The notes under the pieces are model-generated. The model did no database searches. It was not told where the DNA came from and saw only the letters and a program-made list of their open reading frames with translations. Shown here piece after piece: positions 8,791 to 17,748 of a DNA stretch of 21,774 nucleotides. The stretch is taken from positions 1 through 21,774 of the forward strand of contig CAXNAD020000325.1 of the NCBI GenBank assembly GCA_964200185.2, read 5' to 3'. Numbering within the stretch: the first letter of the stretch is position 1; each line of letters opens with the position of its first letter. Origin of the DNA: Choristocarpus tenellus KU-1152 (taxonomy: Eukaryota; Phaeophyceae). The position numbers were made by a program, and so were the translations under genes.

Positions 8791-9869
8791 TTACTGTAGG
8801 AGATACTACTTGATTATGGAGGCAGAGCCACTATCGTCAATCCAGGTTAAGAGATGATGAGAAGTACAATAAACACAAAGAGGATATAGTGTGCTAAATT
8901 GGTTCCCTTGAATTTATATACGAATAAGACATTTGCAGGAACTCCTTTTGTTGACATTGAACCAACAGGCAAGTGTTCGGTCAAGGAGTGCATCACATAC
9001 TCTAAACACACGCATCATCAGTGCTTATGTTTGAAATGCTATACCTTCACTATCCCAATTTTTTAAAATCAGTTTTTACACTTTGATGAACCTCTCATTC
9101 ATGCTCTGTGCATGCAGTCAGACATCGTACTATACAATATGTCCTTCATCGCCTGACGATGAGGTGTTTCCTACTCCACAGTCTTGTTGCCCCTCACACG
9201 GCTGGTGTCGGCCTTTGATGAGAAACAATACACTGCAACGAGAATCATACTTCTGTAATGAGGCAGAAGAGTCAGTGCAAAGAGCACAGCCTCTTACCAA
9301 ATCCATTGCAAGAGCTATCCCACCCTAAATCTCTTCTTCATTACTCCCTCACTGTGTTCAAAATGGACAGTGCACCGGTAGAGAGGATGATCATTATTCT
9401 CAATCTCAATACCATTTACCCCAGGAGGAGGAGAGAGACTCTAAACGACAAAGGGAAGCTATCACTGCGGTCGCCAATAAGGCCAAGAGATTACTGACTT
9501 GGCTGGGAGGAGAAGTTACGGTAAGCAGATAGATATCAAGATATCATTTTTGATAAGAATAGTACAACAACCGATTCTGTGTATTTTGTGAAACTGTGCC
9601 TATACACTGGAAAGGAAAATACTACAATATTATTTCCGAAGCATTTTTTTTTTAGTAAACTTGTTATACTATAGGTATTACGAAATATCCTCCTCTCGGA
9701 AACCTACAGCTTTAGAGTGGGCAAACTTGATCATGAAAGGGACAAATTTGGTTGCCATGAGGATGTAGAGTACTTGATCAAATCTACCGGATTTGAAGCA
9801 TTTTCTAAGAGGATGAAACCTTGTTATAACTGTACTGGCTATTCAGAATACATTGATGAAAACTTCTAG
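8791..9869 (+). CDS. Unrecognised multi-exon gene, 3' part: exons 8791-8845, 8939-9020, 9182-9254, (9371-9377), 9425-9520, 9675-9869
   Basis: Exon 8791-8845 follows a strong TTCTTACACTGTCCTGTAG acceptor and reads YCRRYYLIMEAEPLSSIQ. 8939-9020 starts ELLLLTLNQQASVRSRSASH. 9182-9254 reads LLPLTRLVSAFDEKQYTATR then IIL. 9425-9520 (32 codons, phase 0 at both ends, donor ACG|GTAAGC) reads EEERDSKRQREAITAVANKA then KRLLTWLGGEVT. 9675-9869 (64 codons plus TAG) starts VLRNILLSETYSFRVGKLDH and ends KPCYNCTGYSEYIDENF. The last two exons join perfectly. Joining 9254 to 9425 in frame needs a 7-nt microexon. 8939-9020 could instead end at a GC donor at 8969. Charged helical stretches suggest a cytoplasmic protein; function unknown. 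It is probably the same gene as 6081-7353, but the link is not proven. Confidence 0.5.
9675..9869 (+). CDS. Terminal exon of the unrecognised gene
   Basis: 195 nt from the acceptor TACTATAG to the TAG stop, in phase with 9425-9520. The C-terminal part (HEDVEYLIKSTGFEAFSKRM then KPCYNC) is the most distinctive stretch for a database search. Confidence 0.6.
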   Translation, partial: VLRNILLSETYSFRVGKLDHERDKFGCHEDVEYLIKSTGFEAFSKRMKPCYNCTGYSEYIDENF

Positions 9870-10517
9870 TGATGGTAGTGACCTTTTCGGATTTTGCGAA
9901 TTTAATTATCGTGATTGGTCTGGTTCTCAAAGACCTTTGTAGGGTTGGTGATAGTTATGGACCAACAAAATAATTTTTACCAATAACAGGCTGGAGTGTC
10001 ATACTGTAGAGTATTGGCCTCTGCTACTTAGCGGTCCCTTTCATTTTATTTACATCTTTAAAGTCCATGATCTCATCTAATGAGTGCAGGAATCAGATGG
10101 GGTATGTTGGGAAGATTGTTGTACATGATGAAAATGGTTGAACACACCACTATTTCTGAATTTTCCAGAGCTCAACCAATGTTGTTGTGATCTCTCTTTC
10201 TTGAAAATGCGTAGTAAAACATTTTGAACTTGTAGTATTATAAAAGTATTTGTGTGGTTTTCCTTCTGACTGTCACATGAATAAGCAAGGTTGTGGCATC
10301 CCGTCCTTTCTATCCTCTCCAAGGTAGATTACTAGTCTTGTATTTAGGTGTACACAGTATTGTGTTTTCCATTGGCCAATTCACAACCCTCAATATACAT
10401 TGACCCGGTCACTCTCTGCTCCATGCCCTCCAAGCCTCAACTCTGGAAAGTGTCTAAGATGAAGTGATCTTGATACCTTTGGCTACCAAAATATGTGGGT
10501 TGGTCATAATGAACTAA
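9870..10517. other. Intergenic
   Basis: No supported exon on either strand. The 81-codon minus-strand frame at 10077-10322 has no splice support and looks like chance. Confidence 0.4.
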
Positions 10518-10802
10518 CTACCCATGCAGTTGCAAGCCATCTGAATATTCTCCGTGTAGTAAATTCAGAATATTCTGCTCCTCATGCACTGAAGACTGCC
10601 CCCAATCTGGTGATGGGGATGATTCAACAGTGAACGGTCGGCTCGGAGTCGGATGTTCCAGTATCAATTTGGCGTGAGGTAGTGGGGGTTGACATTTAAC
10701 ACAGGGAGCTATGGGTTGAAGAGGGTTACTTGGTTCCATGTTGGGATTTAGGTGATAGTTAGAGCTGTAGGCAAGGATTGGTGAGGTGGGTGTTAGACAG
10801 GG
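10518..10802 (-). CDS. Candidate terminal exon, proline/serine-rich protein
   Basis: Open from the acceptor TATTCCTAG (exon start 10802, phase 0) to a TAG at 10518: 94 codons. It includes NMEPSNPLQPIAPCVKCQPP, RPFTVESSPSPDWGQSSV and EEQNILNLLHGEYSDGLQL. The composition (P, S, N, Q) suggests a disordered tail with one CxxC. An ATG at 10739 could instead start a 73-codon ORF. The phase matches the out-phase of the minus exon 11643-11764. No family is recognised. Confidence 0.4.
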   Translation of the reverse strand, partial: PCLTPTSPILAYSSNYHLNPNMEPSNPLQPIAPCVKCQPPLPHAKLILEHPTPSRPFTVESSPSPDWGQSSVHEEQNILNLLHGEYSDGLQLHG

Positions 10803-10939
10803 CTAGGAATACGGGTAGGAGTGCTGCTATCACCCAAACAACACACGAGAAGTTGGACCAAACAGGCATCATTCACCATACAGTGCTTTCTGGGGTTGCT
10901 GGCGGTGTTGTGTTGACATTGTTCACTTTGGTGTTTGAG
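10771..10939 (+). CDS. SNARE-like exon (candidate)
   Basis: After an acceptor GAGCTGTAG, 56 codons run to FTLVFE before GTGTAT. The core VLDRARNTGRSAAITQTTHE then KLDQTG has the heptad layout (R..TG..A..T...L.Q) seen in Qb/Vti1-type SNARE motifs. A hydrophobic stretch VLSGVAGGVVLTLFTLVF follows, as in a tail anchor. The usual linker between motif and membrane anchor is short here, and no partner exons were identified. The remaining 180 codons of this open frame (to 11491) run into intron-like sequence and a MITE and are not called. It overlaps the minus exon at 10771-10802 antisense. Confidence 0.3.
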
Positions 10940-11387
10940 GTGTATGCATACCGCTCAAGTTTTATATCTTACTCCCCTCAATGCAATGTTGCTTTGGTGC
11001 CCGGCAGTGAATGCGGTCATGAGATCTTGTGTGGGGGCCCATCTTTAAAAACTTTCCCCTGTAAACACACACACACTGATGACTACAACATCTTCCAATG
11101 TGACACCCTCCCATTACTCTGGAATTTACTACAAAGGAATTTTGTCCGCTTGCCAGATCCTTTGCATGTTTCTTCAACCACATTCTGTTCATATTTCCTC
11201 TGTATCAAATCTCCATGTATCATACTTCATGGACCTCTCTCAGCATATCTAAATCATTTCCTTCCTCCCAAGGTCACTTCTCTACGCATTCTTGTCTCAA
11301 CCTTCACGGTCTCAAAAGTACCCTTCCTCTACCTGCAGGGTTGTAGCTGCTCTCTCCTCTTGCCGCTGCCTCTGAGCCACAAGAATG

Positions 11388-11635
11388 AAAGTATCTTAGA
11401 GGGTACGAGTATTGCCCTGTTTGACCATTTGGGCTTGGCTTCCTATGGGATTTATTATGACATTTTCATACTCCAAAATGTTTCGGAGTAGGTATAGTGT
11501 ATACGCTATGAAAAGGTGTGCCTGGAACAAGGATATTGACACGTCCTAACAAACACGATAGCCAAAATTATATCAAAATCGCAACATTGGATTTTGACCG
11601 ACAAATGGACGCGGACCTACCCTCTGAGATACATT
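11388..11635. mobile_element. MITE family 1, copy 1
   Basis: About 248 bp with terminal inverted repeats AAAGTATCTTAGAGGGTA at the left and TACCCTCTGAGATACATT at the right. It is about 85% identical by eye, in inverted orientation, to the copy at 16647-16895. It is non-coding; the end of a 237-codon open frame is only its translation. It ends about 8 bp from the donor of the minus exon 11643-11764, so it sits in that intron. Confidence 0.88.
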
Positions 11636-11642
11636 GGCTCAC

Positions 11643-11764
11643 AAGCAATCCGTATGTCTGATGGACAGTGAAAGAGACGGTGGAACAAATTGTGGTTTGA
11701 GCTACTTTGCACTTCAGAGTATATGGTGGCAACAGTTCTGTTGTTTCCTTTGAAGACCACCAAA
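11643..11764 (-). CDS. Minus-strand exon, unrecognised protein
   Basis: 122 nt, phase 1 in, phase 0 out. The acceptor (minus) is AGACTCAG and the donor CTT|GTGAGC. It reads WWSSKETTELLPPYTLKCKV then AQTTICSTVSFTVHQTYGLL. The frame is open on both sides of the acceptor back to a TGA. Its partner exon on the 5' side is not resolved, because the 11896-12132 exon ends in a different phase. Confidence 0.45.
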
Positions 11765-11895
11765 CTGAGTCTATGACGTCTTCATGTCACATGCACCAGG
11801 AGGGAGTAGAAGAGGGCTTCAAGCAACCCTGGAGAACGCACCCATCCTCTTCTTGGCTCGACAAATGAGGATATGTAAGAGCAGCGGGTACTCAC

Positions 11896-12132
11896 ATGTT
11901 TTGGTTCATCCCATGCATATGGCACCAAGTAAGTAACAAGTACATCAAGCACTTGTCGTTCCCTGTTCAAGAGTGAATTAATTGTAGGAGTGGTTTTATC
12001 ATCCACATATACCAAAGAATGCACATGTGTATGTATGTACTCGATCCAAACTGGCACATTGAGGCAAGCACCACGGTACGTGGCAGGTGAGGAAAATGAT
12101 GGTACTGCACGATAGTCGGAGACATGTAGGTA
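11896..12132 (-). CDS. Minus-strand exon, unrecognised protein
   Basis: The frame is open from 12132 down to a near-consensus donor CAT|GTGAGT at 11895-11890, up to 79 codons. It contains YRAVPSFSSPATYRGACLNV, PVWIEYIHTHVHSLVYVDDK and LLNRERQVLDVLVTYLVPYA, ending WDEPKH. The exact acceptor is unclear (several AGs, for example GTGCAG or GTGCCAG). The composition is strongly protein-like. No family is recognised. Confidence 0.5.
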
Positions 12133-12744
12133 TCAATACATCCATGAGGAGAATCTATACATTTCCCATCGTCAACTTGGCACAGAAGTTTGATCGATGA
12201 ATAGGGATGCATGATCATGAACGACCATTATGTCACCACCGTGCTAAATCATACATCATGTTGTCAAAGGTACGCTCTTACCCTCACCTGCTCCCTTCCA
12301 CTCCATGATATCCCCAGCGTGTCTACACTTTACACCCTCAAGTAGCAAAACACAGCCTCCATAGTAATACCAAAGCTGGCAAAGCAAACTCACCTCTCCC
12401 TAACCTTCGGGAGAATTATGTCCTCCTGAAGAGGGCCTGTATAATCTTTGAGGCAGCGGGCATACAGATTGCTTGTGGCTCAAAGGCAGTAGCAAGAGGA
12501 GAGAGCTGCTACCGCCCAGCAGGTAGGGGAAGTGTACTTTTGTGAAGGTTGAGAAAAGCATGCATAGAGAGGTGACCTTGAGGGTGTGTGTGTTTTTTTT
12601 ACTGAGAGAGGTTCAAGAAATGTGAGATAAGGGATGTAGGGAGCGTTGTGTTTCTTGCAAGCCAAGACAATCAAGTACTTGATTTGTCTTTAAGGGGTTG
12701 CTAAGATACAGCCTGTGTGCTGGTGCTATGTGCATCACCTTTAG
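12133..12744. other. Intergenic or intronic
   Basis: Several short open frames on both strands but no phase-supported exon chain. AG-rich patches near 12490-12560 create ORFs without splice context. Confidence 0.35.
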
Positions 12745-12805
12745 ATATCCTGGGAGAGGTTGGGATGAAGGAAGGTGTCCTGACAAGTGGGCAACACCTG
12801 TAAAG
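12745..12805 (+). CDS. Short exon candidate, strand ambiguous
   Basis: Plus strand: the acceptor ATCACCTTTAG and donor AAG|GTAATG bound 61 nt reading YPGRGWDEGRCPDKWATPVK. The same segment is flanked on the minus strand by TTTACAG and AAG|GTGATG and would read VAHLSGHLPSSQPLPGYLK. Only one can be right; the plus reading has the better donor. Confidence 0.3.
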
Positions 12806-13139
12806 GTAATGATGTTGAAGCTTCTGAGCAAACAGATATTCTATATTTTTCTGTATGGTTTGGAAATGATGTGCTTTGTACATGTTAGTATTATGTAATC
12901 AATGTGCCCCAATACTCTAAAATATTCAATGATGTGTTGTTTCCACAAGTAGAGCCTGTCACAGCACAAAGAGGACACGGACACCAACTAATGTTGCTGC
13001 AGTCCTGTACTCAAGTACAAGCAATGCTTCATATTTACTATTATATATAGCACGGTAAATTTGAGTACTCCTGTAGTATAGTAGAATGGGTATACAGATG
13101 AAGCATTGTTGAACTAGAACGAGGTCTTTTTCTGAACAG

Positions 13140-13199
13140 CTTAAGTCCCTTGCTCCCTATCCCCACGGAGCCGATTCCTCCATCTTCATATGATAATCA
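13140..13199 (+). CDS. Proline-rich exon candidate
   Basis: It follows a strong acceptor GGTCTTTTTCTGAACAG. The frame reads LSPLLPIPTEPIPPSSYDN(Q), and the possible donor CA|GTGCAC is weak. Its phase would join the frame starting at 13268. Disordered, proline-rich; function unknown. Confidence 0.25.
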
Positions 13200-13267
13200 G
13201 TGCACCCTTCTCACCTGAATTATTGTTTCATCCATGTTTCTTCTTGAATCTGTCTACTTTGTTTTAG

Positions 13268-13751
13268 GAGAGTAGGAGCACAGCCAATGGGGTTGGAGGT
13301 AGTGGGGCTGGTGAGGGTGTGTGTGAAGAGGGGTTTTTCAGTGCAGCAGAGCAGGACGTCAGTGAGGCAGGCAGGAGTAGGGTATTCAACAAGAGGGGAC
13401 TCTGTGGGTGCTAAGGTATACTATTTTGAAGCAATTGATCAGCTAAGAGGCCTGCTTACTTACGAGATTGATCTTAGTTGGTGTATGTTGTACTCTGATG
13501 TCAGCTGTTGCTGAATGAGCATGTTGAACGCTGAAAGGAAAAGAGTCCAGTTGTATGATACTCATACAATGAAGCGCCACAAGGTAACCTTGCAAGGACG
13601 GTATTCAATATCTGTGATCGAATCTCGGTTATATATTGGCAACAAAACCTGCTGCTTGTATCGTCATCGTATGGTGGGGATAGCTGTGGGCACTATTGCC
13701 CCGAACAATGGCTCTTACCCAGACATACCGACATTTCTTGACTTTCATTGA
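13268..13751 (+). CDS. Candidate coding region with one in-frame TGA
   Basis: After the acceptor CTACTTTGTTTTAG, one frame runs from 13269 to a TGA at 13749-13751, interrupted only by a TGA at 13512-13514. Before it: KVYYFEAIDQLRGLLTYEID then LSWCMLYSDVSCC. After it: MSMLNAERKRVQLYDTHTMK, GRYSISVIESRLYIGNKTCC and RHRMVGIAVGTIAPNNGSYP. The second part is the more convincing and could be its own exon or begin at the ATG 13515. In 13268-13417 a different frame (STANGVGGSGAGEGVCEEGF) is also open and ends in TAA. So the 5' half may be read differently and the internal TGA may simply lie in an intron. Confidence 0.4.
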
Positions 13752-13799
13752 AGTATATTTCCGTTTTTCTTGCCCCACAACTTTTCGATTTATTTCAAG

Positions 13800-14059
13800 C
13801 AGCTCTTCTCATTTCATCATTCATGAGTAGGGAAATCCTGGAGCCCACTCAAAGGGAGTGCAGCCTTGTAATTCCCTGCAAGGCGGATGGAAATTGTTAT
13901 ATCCATGCGAATATGGTTATATTGCTGCACCCTTAGACAAGGATCCAGCAAAGCTGCAACGCCTTCAAGGCACTCAAAATCGTATGGGAAAAGGGTCTCA
14001 CTGTGGATGGCTCCACCTCAGACCAGGTGGCTAACTCTCAAAAATATTCATTCAAGTAG
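13800..14059 (+). CDS. Two-exon fragment: 13800-13867 and 13937-14059
   Basis: The first exon follows a TTTATTTCAAG acceptor and reads ALLISSFMSREILEPTQREC(SL) to the donor CTT|GTAATT. The second follows TGCTGCACCCTTAG and reads TRIQQSCNAFKALKIVWEKG then LTVDGSTSDQVANSQKYSFK, ending at a TAG (14057-14059). A CAG|GTGGCT donor at 14026 is possible. The two join in phase 0 across a 69-nt intron. The skipped intron is itself partly open (CKADGNCYIHANM). No family is recognised. Confidence 0.4.
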
Positions 14060-14511
14060 TAGCACCTACAGGCATGCGCACTACATTATATATATACATA
14101 TATTTACTTGTTCATAATCCAGAGTTGAGGTTGAGTTCAATGTTGGTGACTGTCATTTGTCCTGATTGAGTCCATGATTAGGGGCTCTTACTGTGTGAAG
14201 GCATATATGTTTGGGTAGTACTTGAGTACAAATCTCTATTGTCTTGATGCAACAGCATAATGAAAAACTCCCCTCAAGCATGCTGTGGACTGTGTGCTAA
14301 GTTGAACTGTGTGTATGTGTGTATGAGTGTGTTCACCATTATAATTTGGATCAGGAAAGGTATGAGAGCCTGTAATGCCCATATGCTCTCCATTTTGAAA
14401 TGTATATGCTTCGAAGTATATACTCTCATGTTTTTTGCACTCTTAAGAGAATTTGGATAGGCATATTGGTTGGGGCAATGTAAACAGTCTATGCCCTCAA
14501 TTGAACAATAG

Positions 14512-14699
14512 GCAGTATATTCAAGAATTCTGAACTACCACCGTCTGTTGACGATTTCTTCACAAGTCCTTTATCTGGCCTGCTGCCACTTCTTGATACT
14601 GGGAGGACTTTAAACAAAAACTTAGTATACAGTTTGGGTAACATTGGCAACATGTTCAACAAGCCCTATGTACTTGGTACAATTTTCTATTTTCCGTAG
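14512..14699 (+). CDS. Exon candidate without an ATG, unrecognised
   Basis: Open from the acceptor TGAACAATAG to a TAG at 14697-14699. It reads SIFKNSELPPSVDDFFTSPL, SGLLPLLDTGRTLNKNLVYS then LGNIGNMFNKPYVLGTIFYF. It may start instead after TTCAAG (phase 0), and it contains possible donors GTATAC, GTAACA and GTACTT, so its 3' limit is uncertain. It begins about 450 bp after the TAG of the preceding fragment. Confidence 0.4.
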
Positions 14700-16033
14700 G
14701 CAGATACTGTGCAAATTCTTAGCTTTTGGACCTACGTTATGTATACTATTTCAATATTATCAACAGTTGGATGTCTCCAATAACTACGTATGGGAACATC
14801 TTTAAACCTTCTTTGCAGTGACATCTTGACATTCTAAGGGGATGCTCATTGAATAGTTATTAACTGCTTTGTGTTTCAAATATATATATGTGTTCTCAAT
14901 GAGGTATTATAAAGTTTGATCAGTTAACTTCAATTTCTCTGTTGAGACATGTTGGCAAGAAGAATTCTGGAAGTGGCATACTTATTAAATAGTTGGTACC
15001 ATTGTGGATCATCTATTATCTCTAGAACTTGAGAACGGGAAACCTGTAGTCAGGCACATTAATAGTGTTCTTCTGTTGTGATTTTACTCTGAGAAGATGC
15101 TATCTTTTATACACTTCACTTTTGAATATGAGTTTCCTACAATGTAAACAAACATGTTCCCAGTGAGTTATCACTGTTTAACGCCGGAGTCCACTTTATA
15201 GAGCACATTGAGGACTACGTCAACATATCATCTTTGTGTGTTACAGAGTAATCAAAGAAAGTTTGAACAACATTTCATCTCCAAGAATATGATATAATTG
15301 AATACATATACTGGTTGCACAGGCAGCTTATAATCATCAGAGCCCACATAGATTATTTTATAGTGCTGTGCCCACACACACTTTGCAGGGGCATTTCAAT
15401 CTCAGTAAGCTTGTTTGTCCTGTTCAAGCAAAACCACAAATGTTGCTTGAACAGTGTATTTGCATCATCCCGGTGCCACAGAGATGACTTGGTCTAGGGT
15501 TCTACGTAGCGTGTACTTCAGAAGTATCGCAACATATGCATATATATATATATATATTTTAGACAAATTCAGAGGACGGGGTGCTATCTGAAGTAATCTG
15601 TGGGCCATCAACCCACAAGCTGTGGACACTCCCTGAGGGGTCCTCAATCTTGGTGTTTCCCGTCTTCTTTCCCCCCCCTGCTGTGGGGAATCCAGAAAGC
15701 GGTTCAGCCAGGATCAGAAACTACAATCCCAGGTCCCTGATTTTTGTCAAATACTAGGATATTGCTGTATCGCCGTGACAGATGGTGCATTGATGGCCCA
15801 AGGAATTTGCCGGGTATTACTCCAACCTCTGATTTGACTGACAATATAATTGAACATTCTTAATATCATTACCTTTTGCCAAGGGTTTCTACGAAAACGT
15901 TTTGTTGGTGTTATGGTAGAGAAATATTAACATGCAGCATCCACAAACCTATGATCAGAAAGGCAATACAACTAGTCAAATGAACAATGCACTATGTTCC
16001 TCCCTTTCCCGACTCTCATAGTCACTAATCAAG
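14700..16033. other. A/T-rich intergenic or intronic stretch
   Basis: No exon or recognised element. It includes a (TA)n run at 15540-15557 and a C run at 15671-15679. Confidence 0.45.
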
Positions 16034-16237
16034 GTGCAATATGCTGTCAGTGTTGTGGATGCACTCTCTTTCGTTGACAATCTTGGCAAAGGGAAAGGTG
16101 AGGTGGACACGGAACACCAGGCAATAGGGTTGCTACTAGAAGACTTTGAGGGTTCCATTGACATGGGCTTGGTGCTTCTTGTGGGGATGGCTCACCTTGG
16201 GGGTCTTGCAATGCTGAGGCAGGCATACCACGTTGCG
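16034..16237 (+). CDS. Duplicated exon, copy 1
   Basis: 204 nt, 68 codons, phase 0 at both ends, donor GCG|GTGAGA. It reads VQYAVSVVDALSFVDNLGKG, KGEVDTEHQAIGLLLEDFEG, SIDMGLVLLVGMAHLGGLAM and LRQAYHVA. The last 45 codons (from VDTEH) align without gaps to 17799-17933. Of 16 differing codons I count 7 synonymous and 9 non-synonymous, suggesting this frame was under constraint. The acceptor (AATCAAG) is weak. No family is recognised; the hydrophobic GLVLL..MAHL..LAML stretch could be a buried or membrane helix. Confidence 0.5.
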
Positions 16238-16377
16238 GTGAGAGCTTTCATAAACTCTTGCCCATTTCCATGACAAACACGAACTAACCTTTTTACTTCA
16301 ATCAGTATTCACCCCATATGACCCTGTGCATGCGTTGACACGTCTATATTTGACTAGGTCAGATAACTCGACATATA
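16082..16377 (+). repeat. Direct duplicate D1 (partner 17772-18064)
   Basis: Homologous to 17772-18064 through the exon, its donor and about 130 bp of intron (TTTCATA..., ACCCTGTGCATGC, GTCTATATTT). Copy 2 continues straight into the block 18066-18343, whereas copy 1 stops here. Confidence 0.88.
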
Positions 16378-16479
16378 GACAAGTACTATGTTTGAAGGAT
16401 AACCCCGCTGTAGTACTTCCGACTATGAGATCAGGCAATCCATGACACTCGTAAGGCACACAGGACATCTTAGTGCCAT

Positions 16480-16600
16480 AGTATCTTAGAGGGGGGGGGT
16501 ATTTAGCCCAGCTTGTCCACTCAGGGCTTGATGGGGTGTTGAGAAATTCCCAATTTTGATGCCTATTTTGAGAGTGATTATCCTTCAGAATTGGTTCAGG
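16480..16600. mobile_element. MITE family 1, truncated copy 3
   Basis: It begins GTATCTTAGAGGG like the family-1 terminus, then shows diverged matches (GTCCACTCAGGGC, ATTTTGATG) to one half of copy 2, interrupted by a G run. No opposite terminus was found, so it looks truncated. Confidence 0.5.
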
Positions 16601-16646
16601 GGGGGGGATGGAAAAGGAAGGTTTTTTCGGATAAAGGAAATGAGCC

Positions 16647-16895
16647 AAAGTATCTTAGAGGGTAGAGCCGCGTCCATTTGAGGGCTAAAATCTAATGTTG
16701 CGATTTTGATGTAATTTTGGCTATCGTGTCTGTTAGGAAGTATCAATATCCATGTTTCGGAAACACATTTTCATAGTGTACACACTTTCCCTACTCTGAA
16801 ACATTTTGGAGTAGGAAAATGTCATAAAAGAACCCATGGGAAGCCAAGCCCCAAATGGACAAACAGGGCAAAACTCATACCCTCTAAGATACTTT
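16647..16895. mobile_element. MITE family 1, copy 2
   Basis: 249 bp with perfect 18-bp terminal inverted repeats: AAAGTATCTTAGAGGGTA at the left and its reverse complement at the right. The similarity may extend a few bases outward (TGAGCC/TGAGTG). It is an inverted homologue of 11388-11635. No coding capacity and no clear target-site duplication. Confidence 0.9.
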
Positions 16896-16940
16896 CACTC
16901 AAATTGCTATTTCATCAGACACGTTCACTCAGATGACATG

Positions 16941-17229
16941 GGTATCACTACAAACTCACACCGACCCTGAATGGGCACCTGCCCCCCCCTGGGTCTCAGA
17001 GGATCATTGGCACACTATAGAGATAAAAAAAGGGGAGAAGGAAGAACAGAGATGAGTACTTGTTGCTGTAATGTGCAATGTATACCCTGGACTATTTTAA
17101 CTTACATGACAATGTTCTGTTGGATTGGAAAACGTCTTGGAATTGGAAACCCTTCGAAATTTGAGGGCTGCTTGGGGCTTAAGGTAGAGATAGTTAGGAC
17201 AAATAGAGTGCATAGGGTTGGATCTGGCT
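16941..17229 (-). repeat. Inverted repeat arm I1 (partner 18066-18343)
   Basis: Reverse-complement homologue of 18066-18343, from GTATCACTACAAACTCACA outward to GGATCTGGC inward. It differs by small indels, including loss of 16 bp inside the exon-like segment (17106-17167 is 62 nt against 78 nt in the other arm) and about 20 extra bp near 17060. Confidence 0.9.
17106..17167 (-). pseudogene. Broken copy of exon 18127-18204
   Basis: It keeps the acceptor (AAGCAG) and donor (CAT|GTAAGT) of its partner. It lacks the 16 bp GTACGAGAATGCCAAG, which lies between CCAAG direct repeats in the partner, so the length is 62 nt rather than 78 and the frame is shifted. Together with its inverted orientation, this makes it a likely dead copy. 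Confidence 0.6.
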
Positions 17230-17586
17230 TACATTGCCAGTTGCATCTTGAATACTGCTCTCTGCTGAGAATGGTGAAGGGCTCAATGTCCAATCCAAGA
17301 ACAGAAGAAGCTGCCCCAACTTAGATTCCCAGTCGATGAGAACCTCATAGTGCTCTGACCGAAAATAGAGTTGGAAGCCATCAATCGTTATGCTTTCTTC
17401 CCTAGAGCCGATGCATTGTCATCTTGACCAAGGAGTACTCCTTTGTATTCATGCGAGCACGATAGAGGAAATAGGGATGCATTAGTTCTTCTAGGAGAAG
17501 GGCTGTCAATCACAATAGGAGGAGCATCAGGACGAGACAATATAAGAGTGGAAGAAGCATCATGGAAGCAATTTAAGGGCACTTAC

Positions 17587-17742
17587 CTCAATGTTTCCAT
17601 CGTACCCTCGGTAGTCCATGGGAAGCACCAAGTCCAGAGCCCATTCCAGTCCTCCGACTCTACCACCAAGAGGAGACATAATAGAGCAAACCCTCTGTGT
17701 GTTGAGCACCTCATTTGTAGTGTCGTTGTTTTGGTCAACAGC
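17587..17742 (-). CDS. Minus-strand exon, unrecognised protein
   Basis: 156 nt, 52 codons, phase 0 at both ends. The acceptor is AACTGCAG and the donor GAG|GTAAGT is near consensus. It reads AVDQNNDTTNEVLNTQRVCS, IMSPLGGRVGGLEWALDLVL then PMDYRGYDGNIE. The GGRVGGLEWALDLVLPMDYR segment is the most searchable part. The plus strand is also open here (17443-17823). No family is recognised. It may belong with the minus exons at 19051-19806, but an intermediate exon would be needed. Confidence 0.5.
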
Positions 17743-17748
17743 CTGCAG

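Noticed and set aside
7256-9254. Assignment of the 6-10 kb gene to the vinculin/alpha-catenin family
   Set aside because: Two short helices look similar, but order, spacing and the C terminus do not fit what I know of the family.
10778-11491. 237-codon plus-strand open frame, the longest in the window
   Set aside because: Only the first ~54 codons look protein-like. The rest is intron-like and its last 35 codons are the translation of the MITE at 11388-11635.
13868-13936. OTU-protease-like DGNC motif (CKADGNCYIHANM)
   Set aside because: It is a short match only, and the segment is better explained as a 69-nt intron joining two phase-0 exons. No other OTU elements were seen.
15976-16164. Serine-rich minus-strand frame over duplicated exon D1
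   Set aside because: It is the antisense of the plus-strand frame whose codon substitutions show constraint, and it lacks splice support.
16971-17324. 117-codon plus-strand frame
   Set aside because: It is made largely of inverted arm I1 read on the wrong strand. The conserved exon with splice sites in that block is on the minus strand.
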